Positions 13,145 through 13,416 of a stretch of DNA of 13,416 nucleotides are shown here, piece by piece. Origin of the DNA: JBBDSJ01 sp040905025 (GTDB taxonomy: Bacteria > Pseudomonadota > Gammaproteobacteria > Methylohalomonadales > Methylohalomonadaceae). The stretch lies in NCBI GenBank assembly GCA_040905025.1, contig JBBDSJ010000007.1:1-13416 (forward strand), read 5' to 3'. The position numbers and the translations under genes were made by a program. The notes under the pieces are model-generated. The model worked only from the letters and a program-made list of their open reading frames with translations, ran no database searches and was not told where the DNA came from. Positions within the stretch are counted from its first letter, which is position 1; each line of letters opens with the position of its first letter.

Positions 13145-13416
13145 TCAGAGGTTTCCTCGTGCTTGCAAATGCCGTTTACTCGCCAACCAATACACCGGCA
13201 CACCAGACGCCAGCACCAGTATGCCGATCAAAGCACCGCTGCCGGTATAGACCAGACTCGAATAGAGCATGTACAGGCAGGCGGCGAGAAACAACAACGG
13301 CACCAGCGGATATAGCGGTACCCGGAACGGCAGTTGCGCCGCGCCATGTCGATAACGAAACACAAACAGCGTGATGGTAGTCAGCGTCAGGAAAAACCAG
13401 AACACCGGTGCGGTGA
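13145..13416 (-). CDS. APC-family amino acid permease, C-terminal part
   Basis: The frame runs off the window, so only about the last 90 residues are seen and the true start lies outside. The visible part holds three hydrophobic segments: FWFFLTLTTITLFVFRYR, then LVPLLFLAACLYMLYSSLVY after the cytoplasmic PFRVPLYPLVP motif, and GALIGILVLASGVPVYWLA, with a short basic tail. The R-PFRVPLYPL-P block before the eleventh helix is characteristic of the APC superfamily, especially LAT-like amino acid transporters. The substrate cannot be assigned. About 145 bases of mixed sequence separate it from the IS remnant end; I see nothing identifiable there. Confidence 0.85.
   Translation of the reverse strand, partial: TAPVFWFFLTLTTITLFVFRYRHGAAQLPFRVPLYPLVPLLFLAACLYMLYSSLVYTGSGALIGILVLASGVPVYWLASKRHLQARGNL

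Overview
This is a draft scaffold (100 N at 7088-7187) from a gammaproteobacterium. Three things point there: the rpsU - yqeY - dnaG - rpoD macromolecular-synthesis cluster with divergent tsaD, the fabA-fabB pair for anaerobic unsaturated fatty acid synthesis, and DnaG and RpoD sequences that follow the E. coli/Pseudomonas pattern residue by residue in the parts I can recall. I cannot name the genus.

Layout. 1-219: copies of an interspersed repeat. 220-2092 (minus): tsaD, then a membrane protein of unknown function. 2093-2256: divergent tsaD/rpsU intergenic region with a good sigma-70 promoter for rpsU. 2257-2989 (plus): rpsU and yqeY. 3321-5129: fabA and fabB, placed inside the macromolecular-synthesis cluster and bounded on both sides by GC-rich inverted-repeat elements and short tandem duplications. 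5349-7087: dnaG, cut near its 3' end by the gap. 7188-8644: rpoD, missing roughly its first 130 codons, so the true gap must be several hundred bases rather than 100.

8645-13140 is an accessory stretch. It holds a winged-helix/Fic protein whose start is preceded by a large palindromic operator array. A nucleotidyltransferase-fold gene follows, converging on it with a 4-base tail-to-tail overlap. Next comes a tRNA-CAU gene (probably tRNA-Ile2) whose 5' half and leader are duplicated around a 166-base structured insert. After that are an addiction-module antitoxin with a RelE/ParE toxin on the minus strand, and a decayed IS200/IS605 element with its subterminal hairpin. The window ends in the C-terminal part of an APC-family amino acid permease (minus).

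The conserved half couples translation (S21, TsaD t6A synthesis), replication priming (DnaG), transcription (RpoD) and membrane lipid synthesis (FabA/FabB). The accessory half looks like a small hot spot of regulatory or toxin-like genes beside a tRNA. No integrase, CRISPR array or complete mobile element is present. The most notable features are the Fic protein with Gln in place of its catalytic His under apparent autoregulation, the disrupted tRNA locus, and fabAB inserted between yqeY and dnaG.
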